From: Maea johnstoni
Taxonomy: Eukaryota > Annelida > Polychaeta > Spionida > Magelonidae
Direction of reading: 5' to 3'
NCBI GenBank assembly: GCA_963942565.1
Contig: OZ012693.1
Span: forward strand, 10,214,604 to 10,278,603
DNA: 64,000 nucleotides
This document shows, in pieces, positions 48,695 through 58,473 of this stretch. The translations under genes and the position numbers were made by a program. Every line of letters begins with the position of its first letter. Within the stretch, counting starts at the first letter, position 1. Under the pieces are notes generated by a model. The model did not search any database and was not told the DNA's origin. It worked only from the letters and a program-made list of their open reading frames with translations.

Positions 48695-49119
48695 ATATAT
48701 TTCCAATGCCCGTTACTAAAATTTCAGTGCAAGTCAAAAAGGTCTGACAATCCGGACAAATAAATGCACAGTTAAAAGATATCCCGACAAGCCCATTGTT
48801 TCAAGCTTTACCTATCTCACTTTGGTTATTTCTATGTACATCAGTATCACTTTATATTTTGTTCCTTACGGTCATATTGTATGATTTTTGTGACATTGTT
48901 TAGAGTCAATAAATATACATACATTACTTTTCTCTAAAATCAATAGTGACTCACCTGGGTTGAATTTTTGTCAACCAACTTCTCAAAGTATCTGAATTAT
49001 TTCAAATATATAAACAGCCATATTTCAACTTGTTCAGAAACGTTTGAAAGATAAATCATATAAAATGGGATGTTTATTGATAATATATAATTCCACATAG
49101 ACATATAGTAAGGTGTATA

Positions 49120-49124
<5 letters not shown>
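48695..49124 (-). repeat. Inverted copy of tRNA upstream flank
   Basis: On the minus strand this reads like the DNA before plus-strand tRNA genes: ACAAGTTGAAATATGGCTGT, ATTTGAAATAATTCAGATAC, AAAATTCAACCCAGGTGAGT, GCACTGAAATTTTAGTAACG. It faces the normal copy at about 49290-49565. A LINE tail (48748-48925) is inserted in it. Confidence 0.88.
48748..48925 (+). mobile_element. LINE 3'-end fragment
   Basis: Inserted where other copies continue AAGTCAGGAAATATTACTTG. Ends GAGTCAATAAATATACATACA, close to the tail of the full-length LINE (GTCAATAAATAACATACATA). Confidence 0.65.

Positions 49125-49172
<48 letters not shown>
49125..49172. repeat. (TC)n microsatellite
   Basis: About 24 TC units at the boundary between inverted and direct linker sequence, followed by GTCCGGCCTCAGAGTAAGTA as at 40100. 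Confidence 0.96.
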
Positions 49173-49175
<3 letters not shown>

Positions 49176-49565
49176 CGGCCTCAGAGTAAGTAGGATCAAA
49201 TACGCTTTGGAATACATTACAGGGAAAAACATATGCCTTGCCATGCCTGTGTTTGCCAGAAGTCAACTTGACGCACATGCCACTGTATGCACCCCTTTAT
49301 ACTATATATCTATGTGGAATTATATTATTAATCAACATCCCAATTTATCTGATTTATCTTTCACACGATTCTGGACAAGTTGAAATATGGCTGTAAAATA
49401 GTTGATTATATATTTGAAATAATTCAGATACTTTAAGAAATTGGTAGATAAGGTTTGTTTGACAAAAATTCAACCCAGGTGATATTATAGATATTATTGA
49501 TTTTATAGACAAGTAATATTTCCTGACTTTCAGTGGAATTTTGGCAGAAGACATAGCATGTATCT

Positions 49566-49639
49566 GACCGGTTAGCTCAGTTGGTTAGATCGTCGTGCTA
49601 ATAACGCGAATGTCGCGGGTTCGATCCCCGTACTGGCCA
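49566..49639 (+). tRNA. tRNA-Ile: tRNA-Ile(AAU), pair 6, double variant
   Basis: Two differences: GACCGG for GGCCGG at the 5' end (A-C acceptor mismatch) and GATC for GAGC in the D stem 3' strand (C-T mismatch). This is the most altered complete copy and a candidate decaying gene. Confidence 0.82.
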
Positions 49640-49982
49640 TAATTTTTTTGTTTTCCTTTTTTTATGCATGAAAATGACATTGTTTAGTTTTTTTGTCTAC
49701 AATAAGAAACAACAATTTGCACTTCTCTTTATTAAAATGTGTAAATAGTAATAAAAACAGTAGTTTTTATCCTTTTCCCAACGGCTTGGTTTCTTGGATT
49801 CAGTAGGAACATCATTATTGTACTTCAGTATTCAGTAGAGGGTGATTATTCACAGAGTACTTATCAATGTTATCAAAATATTCAATAAGAATTAGGCAGT
49901 AACTGAAATTAAGACTATAATCATATTTGAAATGTGAATCAATACACAGGTTCCTAAAAGTCGAAAAGAACATGAAAAACGT

Positions 49983-50056
49983 TGGCCAGTACGGGGATCG
50001 AACCCGCGACATTCGCGTTATTAGCACGACGCTCTAACCAACTGAGCTAACCGGCC
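49983..50056 (-). tRNA. tRNA-Ile: tRNA-Ile(AAU), pair 6
   Basis: Consensus 74-base gene. The flanks are almost identical to 42271-42344. Confidence 0.97.
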
Positions 50057-51209
50057 TCCCATGCTGTAGGGGTATGGCTCAAAAAAATCGGCATTCACAG
50101 GTATTGGGAACTCAATTCTTAAGATTTGTTTAAGGTAGAACCCTATTCGATACACGGGTCATTTTTAAAACTTGAATATATGAAAACTGAGTTTAATGAA
50201 GACAGCGACACTTATGCTATTGGAAAGGTTACATCTCATAGTTATAGAATAATGGTAAACTTATCAATAAATGACTATTTTGAGGTGATGCGGCACCCTT
50301 AAAGAACATATCTGGATGTGTTTCGTTTTTTGGCAAAATGTCTAGACTTACCCTTTACTTGAAAATGAGAGTCTACCATATGATTATTCGTGTCTTTGGT
50401 GAGGTGCAAGATCCTACCTCAACAGGGGATTTGCACGATGAGTATCTTAAAAACATTTTTGAATGTTCCCATAAGCCTCAAAATTACTAACAGCACGTGG
50501 TTTACATAGTAAAGGCTGATTTTCAGGTCCTGTCAGAATTCAAGGTACCTGTGACATGACCTTGCACCTAGACGGGGTTCATATCTGTCATATTCTAAAA
50601 TACAGGCTTCGAAAACTGTATCGTTATTCACTTTCTGCCAAAAAATGAGATGAAAATTTTGGTCAAAATGGTATATCTCGAAGGAATCTGCATGGTTAAA
50701 GCAGACAGCCATGTCGTTCGGGAGCAATGTAACGAGGAAAACCCCAAGGGCCCTGCCTTTTGTGCTCTCGAGGTGACCACAATAGACTGTTGCCAGCTTG
50801 AGATTCGTGGCGAGTGAACACTGCTCACTTGTCATCTTTTGTTTTGATATCCATTCTTAGGGGCCAGCCAAGGACACCACCTAGTGGTGATCATCTTAGT
50901 ATACTAGACTATCACCTTAAATCAGTGGTTTATAACTATAATCAACTCTCCCTGGTTTTAATGCAAGTTTGCGTGAATTGTGTGTCGATTTTAGTCGGTG
51001 TAGTGTGTCTTCAAGTTCGAGAGAGACAAGTTGAACTATGGCTGTTAAATAGTCATTTATATATTTGAAATAATTCAGATACCTTAAAAAGTTGGAAGAT
51101 ATGTTTTGTTTGACAAAAATTCAACCCAGGTGAGTCACTATTGATTTTGGAGACAAGTAATATTTCCTGACTTGCACTGAAATTTTGGTAACGGGCATTG
51201 CAAATATAT
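50057..51209. repeat. Linker type B, long form
   Basis: Near-identical copy of 42345-43501 in the same order. It differs by scattered substitutions and a short gap near 50352, where CCCGGTACC is reduced. Confidence 0.9.
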
Positions 51210-51282
51210 GGCCGGTTAGCTCAGTTGGTTAGAGCGTCGTGCTAATAACGCGAATGTCGCGGTTCGATCCCCGTACTGGCCA
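51210..51282 (+). tRNA. tRNA-Ile: tRNA-Ile(AAU), pair 7, one base short
   Basis: 73 bases: one G of the T-stem GCGGG is missing (GTCGCGGTTCG). This shifts T-arm pairing and shortens the B box, so function is doubtful. Confidence 0.85.
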
Positions 51283-51599
51283 ATTAAATTTTTGTTTTCA
51301 TTTTCTTATGCATGAAAATGATATTGTTCAGTGTTTTTGTCTATATGATATTAAAAAAACAATTTGCATTTATTTACATAAAAATGTGTAAATGATAATA
51401 AAAACGGAAATTTTCATCTTCGTAAATATTTGTTTTCTTGGATTCAGTAGGAAAATCATTATTCTACAGTATTTAGGTACTTATCAATGTGATTAAAATA
51501 TTCCATAAAAAAGGTAGCTACATAAATTAAGGCTATAATCAGATTTGAACTGTAAATCAAAACACACATTCCTAGAAATAAAATAACACAAAAAAGATT

Positions 51600-51673
51600 T
51601 GGCCAGTACGGGGATCGAACCCGCGACATTCGCGTTATTAGCACGACGCTCTAACCAACTGAGCTAACCGGCC
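51600..51673 (-). tRNA. tRNA-Ile: tRNA-Ile(AAU), pair 7
   Basis: Consensus 74-base gene. The minus-strand 3' flank AATCTTTTTTGTG gives a T run. Confidence 0.97.
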
Positions 51674-52022
51674 TCCTATGTCAAATCAAAGATGGCCGAA
51701 TCATCGACCAAATTGTTTACTTTCCCTCTATGGTATTCGGGTAAAACATAAGTTACGGGCGGGTAAAACCAAAAAATTATTTATCCTACCCCAAGGAAGA
51801 CGGTCGTGTAAAAATGATTTTTACTTTCTCTTTCAACCCCGCACCATCGTACACAAGAGAATAGGTGAATTACAATCATCGGTGTAGTAAGTTCTAACAT
51901 TAATTGCCGTAGTGCCCCCATTCAGACGAATGAAAGAATTTTGATAATTTGGAATTTCGTTACTTTTTCTCCCATATTGCGGCTAACTGTTGACTAGCCA
52001 GTTGTAACTGGTCGAGGAAACC
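51674..52022. repeat. Linker type A, left part, cut by LINE
   Basis: Matches 43969-44323 closely and stops inside the SINE body at GAGGAAACCGG, where the LINE begins. Confidence 0.88.
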
Positions 52023-52087
52023 GGGAAAAAAGGTGGGAGAGCGAATGACGAGAATGCTAATGCGTAGAAACCAAAGAATATCTATCC

Positions 52088-53374
52088 ATGGAAAGAAAAG
52101 CCAGAAATATATACACACTGTTTAGCGTTATCGTTCTTGTGCACTGTTTAGTTACACTTGTTTCTGGCCGTATCCTCTGTTGTATTTTCCAGCACCATTG
52201 CCAGTTGGCCGAATGCAGTCAACCATGGAGGACTCCCTTGACGCCAGACACCCTTACTACGAGCCCGTGCTATATCCTCCTGGATCCTCTTGGAAACATC
52301 CACAGGTCCAGATACATCGATTGCTACACCAGTGCGACCGAGATCCAACAAGTGTGGATCAACGCTAAACCCCATTTTGCCGGCAAAAGTGGCAAACCAA
52401 TGACTACGTGTAGTTCCAGACTCTCTGCAGGTCCGACAATATGGTGCAATCTGGTAATACGGGACTCAGTTCTTTTTAAGGGCTGGCGTCATGCGGATCC
52501 CCTTATGGGACGACTGATGCTATATTTATGTAATGAAATTTATAATTCTATGATGAAATATGACATTGAACTATTTATGAACTACGATGGAACAATGAAA
52601 TATAGTTATGAAATTATGAGACGACTGATGCTATATTTATGTAATGTAATCTATAATTCTATGGTGAAACATGACAATGAACTATTTATGAATTACAATG
52701 CATATATTCTACTACATCGATCAACTATATACTACTTGGCGAAAAATTCTTCTATATGTGAGCCAATCATGATTCCGTCTATATGTATTAATGTCTCACA
52801 CAGGATTTATTTACGTGTGAGTATATTCTCTCTGGTGTGCTCTATAAATATGCAGGATGTGTTATTTACTCCAAGATGGAGCTGTTTGTGCATAACCATG
52901 TCTTTCGTATGTTTTATCTATAGTGCTGGAGGATGGTCCCCCTTACGGTACTACCAATGGTCCCGTGTGATGAATTCATACACGCTACCTGCTCCAGCTA
53001 TATGGTATCTCAGGTTGTACTACCTATATATCTCAAGATGGTGCTATACGTCCATAGCACTGTCTTTAGTACGGTCTCTCTGTTGTGCTGGAGGATGGTC
53101 CCCTTTTCTGTTGTACCAATGGTCCCGTGTGAGGAGTTCCTGCACGGTGCCTGCTCCAGCTCTATGGTATCTTCCTATGTACTACCTAAATGACATGAAA
53201 AATAATATGTATATATATAAGCATAGACATATCATAAGGTATAAGTATAAGTTAACTAATGCATATGGAAACTATAATCTGTACTTTAATACAAAATACG
53301 TTTGCTGTTGGTCAGCGAGCAATATTAAGCTATGTAGTGTGTGCGTGTACGTCATCATCCAAATCAGTCCATGA
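52088..53374 (+). CDS. LINE ORF1, 428 residues, unknown type
   Basis: Begins MERKARNIYTLFSVIVLVHC, a charged start followed by a hydrophobic stretch (residues 10-27) like a signal or membrane segment. The rest is rich in Tyr, Cys, Trp and Ser. Two in-frame internal duplications are visible: RLMLYLCN-IYNSM (offset 37 codons, from 52511) and AGGWSP--YQWSRV (offset 54 codons, from 52923). I see no CCHC knuckle, RRM or esterase motif, which ORF1 proteins usually carry. Its TGA overlaps the ATG of ORF2 (ATGA, 53371-53374), which supports real translation. It could instead be an open leader without function. Length and position favour a coding ORF1. Confidence 0.6.
   Translation: MERKARNIYTLFSVIVLVHCLVTLVSGRILCCIFQHHCQLAECSQPWRTPLTPDTLTTSPCYILLDPLGNIHRSRYIDCYTSATEIQQVWINAKPHFAGKSGKPMTTCSSRLSAGPTIWCNLVIRDSVLFKGWRHADPLMGRLMLYLCNEIYNSMMKYDIELFMNYDGTMKYSYEIMRRLMLYLCNVIYNSMVKHDNELFMNYNAYILLHRSTIYYLAKNSSICEPIMIPSICINVSHRIYLRVSIFSLVCSINMQDVLFTPRWSCLCITMSFVCFIYSAGGWSPLRYYQWSRVMNSYTLPAPAIWYLRLYYLYISRWCYTSIALSLVRSLCCAGGWSPFLLYQWSRVRSSCTVPAPALWYLPMYYLNDMKNNMYIYKHRHIIRYKYKLTNAYGNYNLYFNTKYVCCWSASNIKLCSVCVYVIIQISP
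53371..53374 (+). promoter_or_regulatory. ATGA stop-start overlap between LINE ORFs
   Basis: The ORF1 stop TGA (53372-53374) shares two bases with the ORF2 ATG (53371-53373). In the SART1 LINE a similar overlap drives ORF2 by termination-reinitiation. The same mechanism is inferred here. Confidence 0.6.
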
Positions 53375-56300
53375 AAAGAGTCCTTCTACAGCACATATTA
53401 ATTTTCTGCATATTCGTTGCTATCATGGACGATGTCCGTGCCCTTCGTGTCGGATGTTGGAACTGTAGAGGATTTCGCTCCTCTGCACCGTATATAGAGA
53501 AGCTTTTAGATAATCTTGACGTGCTTGCGCTCAGCGAGCACTGGCTCCATAACAATAGGCTCAGAATGCTCAATGAACTTAGTCAAACCCACTCAGTACA
53601 TGCTAGAGCGAGTCGGCACTCAGCTGATGAACATTATGGTACAAAGAGAGGGCAAGCAGGCGTGGCCATATTCTGGCGCAAAAGCATATCTGGTTTTTCA
53701 GCGGTGACGGACATCGTTCATGATAGAATATGTGCCCTTAGATATCAGGATGAGGACAGAAATGTGATAATTTTTATAAGCGTATATATGCCCGCACAAG
53801 GTTCGTCAGAAGAACTATCTGCATGTCTAGATGACCTGTCCGAGGTCGTTTATACTAGGGAAACAGGTGCCAAAATCGTGATTGCCGGCGATTTCAATGG
53901 GGACACTGGCTCTTTAGGTACATCACGCAGTTCATCGCCCCCTACGCCGCAAGGCTTTAAAGTTCACTCTTTCTTTAATAGACATAATTTGACGGCGGCT
54001 AATATGCTCCCCTTTACGACGGGTCCAGTAGTCACATGTGTGGGACCTAATTTCACATCAACACTTGATTACATAGCTGTGAGTGCTGACGTCATTCCAG
54101 ACGTTGAGCGATGTAACGTCCTTGGATACGATGTTCTCAACACATCGGATCATCAACCAGTGATATGTGTTATGAAAGTTAATGGTATTGAACCTATAGC
54201 TGTGTCGGATGAAAGGCCAAAAAGAGTTAAATGGGAAAAGTTGAAACCAGGAAACGTAAAGTTAAAATACGAGCTTGCGCTAAGACCAGATCTAATCAGA
54301 CTAGCAAGGCGTATGCGTACATCTGTGATCACTGAACAATTAATAGACGATATTTTCAATGACCTAACTATCTCTATTCATAAGATCAGTGATAAACTAC
54401 CTAAGGCTAAATTTCGTATACACCAGAAACCATACTGGAATGATGAGATGGATCTCTTAAAAGCAGCCAAAATAAAAGACTACAGAGTGTGGGTCAACGC
54501 AGGCAGGCCGAGGAACCCTGACCATTATCTGTATATGCGGTATAAAACTTCAAAGAAGGCTTTCCGCAGACGACTATCCGAATTAAGTAGAGAGTTTGAA
54601 AATGCTGAAATTTTGAACGCCGTTAAAATGGCAGAGTTAGACCGAAACTGTTTCTGGCGACTTATTAAAAAAGCACGCAAAGCTAGTGGCTCTACTTCTA
54701 TAGGTATAAGAAATAGTGAAGAAAAAGTAGTCCACGGCATAAATGAGGTACTAAATGTTTGGAAAGCTCATTTTGAAAAACTTGGGACGCCAAAATTTTC
54801 TGAAGAGTATGATAACAATCATTATACTGTGGTGACAGATAGAGTCAGGAATCTTTTCGAGAATAAGGGTGGGGACAACCCTTTTTATGCGACCCCTTTT
54901 ACGCGACGGGAAATTCATGAGGCTATAATGACTCTAAATGGGAATAAAGCCCCAGGGTTTGATAATGTCACAGGTGAACATATCAAATATGCCGGTGAAA
55001 CCATCGATGAAGTTCTTCTGTTACTCTATAATTCTATGATGGATCTCGAGTATGTCCCTGTATGTTGTAGGACCGGCGTTCAGGTGCCCTTATATAAAGG
55101 CAAGGACACCTGTACACTGGACCCGAACAACTACAGGGGCATTACTCTGCTCTCTGTTTTCAACAAGATATATGAAATTCTTTTATGGAAAAGGATTCAG
55201 GGGTGGTGGACAGAAAACGAAACCATCTCTGAACTGCAATTTGCGTGCAAGAAGGGCTTGTCTTGCACTCACGCAGCATTCCTCTTAAGGGAAACAGTGG
55301 CCACGTCGTTGGAGGACGGAAGTAAATGCTTTGTGGCCTTCTACGACGTGGCCAAAGCATTCGACACAGTCTGGATAGACGGTCTGTTTATCCAGCTGTG
55401 GGAAATGGGAATTAGAGGGAAAGTATGGAGAATGCTGTATCTGTGCTATCAAAATTTTCGTTGTTGCGTGAAGGTTCAAGGACATATGTCCGCCTGGTAT
55501 GAATTAAAATGTGGAATTCATCAGGGCGGATATATGTCCTTGATAAAATACACAGCTTTTATAAATTCACTACTTACAACTGTGCAAAACTCAGGGATAT
55601 GCTGTAAAATCTACCGAACGCCAAGTGCGCCTGTGGGTTATGCAGATGACTTGGCCGCATGCTGCAGACAACAGAGAGACCTTAAAAGAGTAATGCAAAT
55701 TGTACATGCCCACGGACGCACTTGGCGGTTTGATTTTAACGCCAAAAAGAGTGGCGTCCTGGTATTCGGAGAAAGTAAAAGAGAGCACCAGGCGGGAAAA
55801 AACGAAAGATTCCTTATGCTTGGAAATGAAAGGGTTGAAGAGAGAGAAAATTACGATCATCTAGGGGTCAGAGCTTGTATTTTCGAAGATGACTTATCTG
55901 GTATTGAGGAGAGATTATCAAAGGGCAGACGTGCTCTAAATGCGATCTCAGGCCTCGGAATTCGAAGAAATGGGCTAACCATTCATGCCTGCTGTGTTAT
56001 TTTCTGGAGTATAGTGATCCCAATAGCAACCTTTGGTGCTGAGCTCTGGCCTCTAGACGATGGATGTTTAAGTTTATTGGAGTCTTTCCAGACATTTGTT
56101 GGCAAACGTATTCAAAGGTTTGGACCGAAATCACCCAATTTATGTACTTATTTCGCGCTTGGGTGGATGAGAATACAGAGGTTTATTGAAATCAAAAAAC
56201 TTTTATTTATTCACTCTATTCTATCACGTGACGAACTTGATATGGTAAAGGTAGTCTTTATTAACCGTGCCAAATACTTTTTTGATAATATTGAGATGTG

Positions 56301-56952
56301 TGAAAGTAATGAGCATGGAAGCCCTGTGTATGATATGCTAAATATTGCTATTCATTTCGGTATCATAGAAATAGTTAAGAACATGGTATATAGAGGACAT
56401 TTGTATAGTAGAGCACACTGGAGAGAACGAATATGGAAGAGGGCATGGGAGCTGGAAGAGGTATACTGGTGTATAGAGGCGAGGTGTCACAAGAGCTTAG
56501 AGTTGATAAATAAAATATGTGTCAACTCTCAGTATCTCGTGTGGTGGCAAATTTCAGACAGATCCCACTACCTCCTTAAGGAATGCGAAATCATGGCGAA
56601 ATTATTATGCCATGCGAGCCTGCTCAGAACCGATGATGTCAGATTAAAACGTCTGCCAGTAGCATCTAGGTTCTGCCCGTTATGTGACCATAGTGCCATG
56701 GACGATACTTTTCACATGGTCATGCAGTGCCCTTTTTTACAGGACAGTAGAACTATGATGTTTCATGAAATCGAACGTATTTGTGATGCCTGTGAGCATG
56801 AGCAGATTAACGTAAATAACGATATATTTCTGACACTTATGGGGAAACCTGCCGCAAACTTCTCTATAGAGCTCATGATAGCAATCTGGGAATGCTCTGC
56901 TCGGCACATAGCAAATATGTACCGGGGCAAACTTAGAACAGGGATCGGTTAA
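53371..56952 (+). CDS. LINE ORF2: endonuclease-reverse transcriptase
   Basis: The start at 53371 (1193 residues) is chosen because it overlaps the ORF1 stop; an in-frame ATG lies 30 bases upstream and another at 53425. Numbers here count from 53371. Endonuclease: GCWNCRG (28-34), SEHWL with catalytic Glu (about 55-59), GDFNGD (173-178), SDHQPV (259-264). Reverse transcriptase: NKAPGFDNVTGEHIK (525-539), NNYRGITLLS (586-595), YDVAKAFDTVW (658-668), GIHQGGYMSL (715-724) where many elements have QG--LSP, and YADD (757-760). C-terminal zinc motif C-x2-C-x9-H-x4-C (1102-1120). The protein nicks target DNA and primes reverse transcription of its own RNA in the nucleus. No stop or frameshift interrupts the frame. 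Confidence 0.95.
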   Translation: MKRVLLQHILIFCIFVAIMDDVRALRVGCWNCRGFRSSAPYIEKLLDNLDVLALSEHWLHNNRLRMLNELSQTHSVHARASRHSADEHYGTKRGQAGVAIFWRKSISGFSAVTDIVHDRICALRYQDEDRNVIIFISVYMPAQGSSEELSACLDDLSEVVYTRETGAKIVIAGDFNGDTGSLGTSRSSSPPTPQGFKVHSFFNRHNLTAANMLPFTTGPVVTCVGPNFTSTLDYIAVSADVIPDVERCNVLGYDVLNTSDHQPVICVMKVNGIEPIAVSDERPKRVKWEKLKPGNVKLKYELALRPDLIRLARRMRTSVITEQLIDDIFNDLTISIHKISDKLPKAKFRIHQKPYWNDEMDLLKAAKIKDYRVWVNAGRPRNPDHYLYMRYKTSKKAFRRRLSELSREFENAEILNAVKMAELDRNCFWRLIKKARKASGSTSIGIRNSEEKVVHGINEVLNVWKAHFEKLGTPKFSEEYDNNHYTVVTDRVRNLFENKGGDNPFYATPFTRREIHEAIMTLNGNKAPGFDNVTGEHIKYAGETIDEVLLLLYNSMMDLEYVPVCCRTGVQVPLYKGKDTCTLDPNNYRGITLLSVFNKIYEILLWKRIQGWWTENETISELQFACKKGLSCTHAAFLLRETVATSLEDGSKCFVAFYDVAKAFDTVWIDGLFIQLWEMGIRGKVWRMLYLCYQNFRCCVKVQGHMSAWYELKCGIHQGGYMSLIKYTAFINSLLTTVQNSGICCKIYRTPSAPVGYADDLAACCRQQRDLKRVMQIVHAHGRTWRFDFNAKKSGVLVFGESKREHQAGKNERFLMLGNERVEERENYDHLGVRACIFEDDLSGIEERLSKGRRALNAISGLGIRRNGLTIHACCVIFWSIVIPIATFGAELWPLDDGCLSLLESFQTFVGKRIQRFGPKSPNLCTYFALGWMRIQRFIEIKKLLFIHSILSRDELDMVKVVFINRAKYFFDNIEMCESNEHGSPVYDMLNIAIHFGIIEIVKNMVYRGHLYSRAHWRERIWKRAWELEEVYWCIEARCHKSLELINKICVNSQYLVWWQISDRSHYLLKECEIMAKLLCHASLLRTDDVRLKRLPVASRFCPLCDHSAMDDTFHMVMQCPFLQDSRTMMFHEIERICDACEHEQINVNNDIFLTLMGKPAANFSIELMIAIWECSARHIANMYRGKLRTGIG

Positions 56953-57345
56953 ATGAAACAAAATCCCTACTGTCCACACTAGACTATGACCGAAATAACA
57001 ATGGACTTCGAGAAAATGCTTTAAAATATAATACAGCGTATACCTCCCATGCCTCTTCAAATAATGTATTTATAAGGTGTTAACCTTTTTTGTAATTTAC
57101 TGTTATGATTTATATTATCTGTATGAATTGTATTTTATGGCTTATGTCATTGTCAATAAATAACATACATACATACATTTCACCCCTGCACCATCGTACA
57201 CAAGAGAATAGGTGAATTGCAATCATCGGTGTAGTAAATTCTAACGTTAATTGCCGTAGCTTTCCCATTCAGACGAATGAAAGAATTTTGAGAATTTGGA
57301 ATTTCGTTTTTCGTTACGTTTTCTCCCATATTGCGGCTTACTGTT

Positions 57346-57418
57346 GACTAGCCAGGTGTAACTGGTCGAGGAAACCGGAGTACCTGGCGAAAAACACCGC
57401 CTAACCCCAAGTCACTGG
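57346..57418 (-). repeat. SINE body in linker A, split by LINE tail
   Basis: GACTAGCCAGGTGTAACTGG to CAAGTCACTGG; the remaining GGCAACTCG resumes after 57560. Confidence 0.7.
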
Positions 57419-57560
57419 TATCCTGCATAGCCAAGGCTATTTTTGTACAGTATTTTCTGTTACGTTAACTTATTTTATTTCGTTTATTATTATGATTTTG
57501 TACCGTATTTGCTATGATTTTGTTCCGTAATGGAACAGTCAATAAACATACAATACAATT
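57419..57560 (+). mobile_element. Short LINE 3'-end insertion
   Basis: About 140 bp inserted in the SINE body, flanked by ACTGG on both sides (AGTCACTGG before, TTACTGGCAACTCG after). Ends CAGTCAATAAACATACAATAC. The empty site is seen at 41363 and 44349. Confidence 0.75.
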
Positions 57561-58062
57561 TACTGGCAACTCGAATAAAAGATTCACTCAGAATAAATTG
57601 ATTGATTTGCTATAGTCACTTGTTTTCTCCGAATACTGTCCTCCAGTCGTGTCGGTCATAAACAGGGCCGTGAATCCTCCTTCGTGTTATGACTATGTAG
57701 GATCAAATACGCTTTTGATTATATCATAGGGAAAACGTATGTTTTGCTATGCCTGTGTTGACGAGAAATCAACTTGGCACATATTCCATTGGACACACAC
57801 ATTTCTATATGTCTATGTGGGATTATATTATCAATAAACATCCCATTTTATCTGATCTATCTTTTACACGTTTCTGGACAAGTTGAAATATGGCAGTTAA
57901 ATCGTTATTTATATATTTGAAATAATTCAGATACCTTAAGAAGTTGGGTAGATAGGTTTTGTTTGACAAAAATTCAACTCAGGTGATACGATATTGATTT
58001 TAGAGACAAGTAATGTTTTCTGCGTTGCACTGAAAGTTTGGCAACCGGAAAAGGGTTTATTT

Positions 58063-58136
58063 GGCCGGTTAGCTCAGTTGGTTAGAGCGTCGTGCTAATA
58101 ACGCGAATGTCGCGGGTTCGATCCCCGTACTGGCCA
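58063..58136 (+). tRNA. tRNA-Ile: tRNA-Ile(AAU), pair 8
   Basis: Consensus 74-base gene followed by TTCTTTTTTCG. Confidence 0.97.
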
Positions 58137-58473
58137 GTTCTTTTTTCGATTTCATTTTCTAATGCATGAAAATGACATTGTTTAGTCTTTTTGTCTATAA
58201 TGCAAAAAAACAACAATTTGCACTTATCTTTATCAAAATGTGTAAATAGTAATAACAAAGGCAGTTTTTATCCTCTTCCCAACGGCTTGGTTTCTTGGAT
58301 TCAGTAGGAAAATCATTATTGTACTGCAGTATTCAGTAGAGGGTGATTATTCGCAAAGCACTTATCAATGTGATTAAAATATTCAATAAAAATTAGGTAG
58401 TTACTCAAATTTAGACTATAATCAGATTTGAAATACACAGGTTCCTAAAAGTCGAAAAGAAAATGAAAAAGGT

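Larger units (their letters stand above)
52023..57176 (+). mobile_element. Full-length-looking LINE, endonuclease type
   Basis: About 5.15 kb: a short leader (52023-52087), ORF1, an overlapping ORF2, a 224 bp 3' tail region, and an ending GTCAATAAATAACATACATACATACAT. There are no terminal repeats. The apurinic-type endonuclease plus reverse transcriptase places it among Jockey/CR1/I-like non-LTR elements; the exact clade was not settled. Both long frames are uninterrupted, so the copy is young and could be active. The flanking 190 bp (51829-52022 and 57177-57380) are homologous but about 7 percent different. That is too diverged for a target duplication made by a young insertion. Confidence 0.92.
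57177..58062. repeat. Linker type A after the LINE
   Basis: Restarts at TTTCACCCCTGCACC, upstream of the point where the left part stopped, so about 190 bp of linker is present on both sides. It resembles the 40955 copy (TTTCGTTTTTCGTTAC) rather than the left flank. It contains the SINE body at 57346 and a LINE tail at 57419-57560. Confidence 0.88.
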
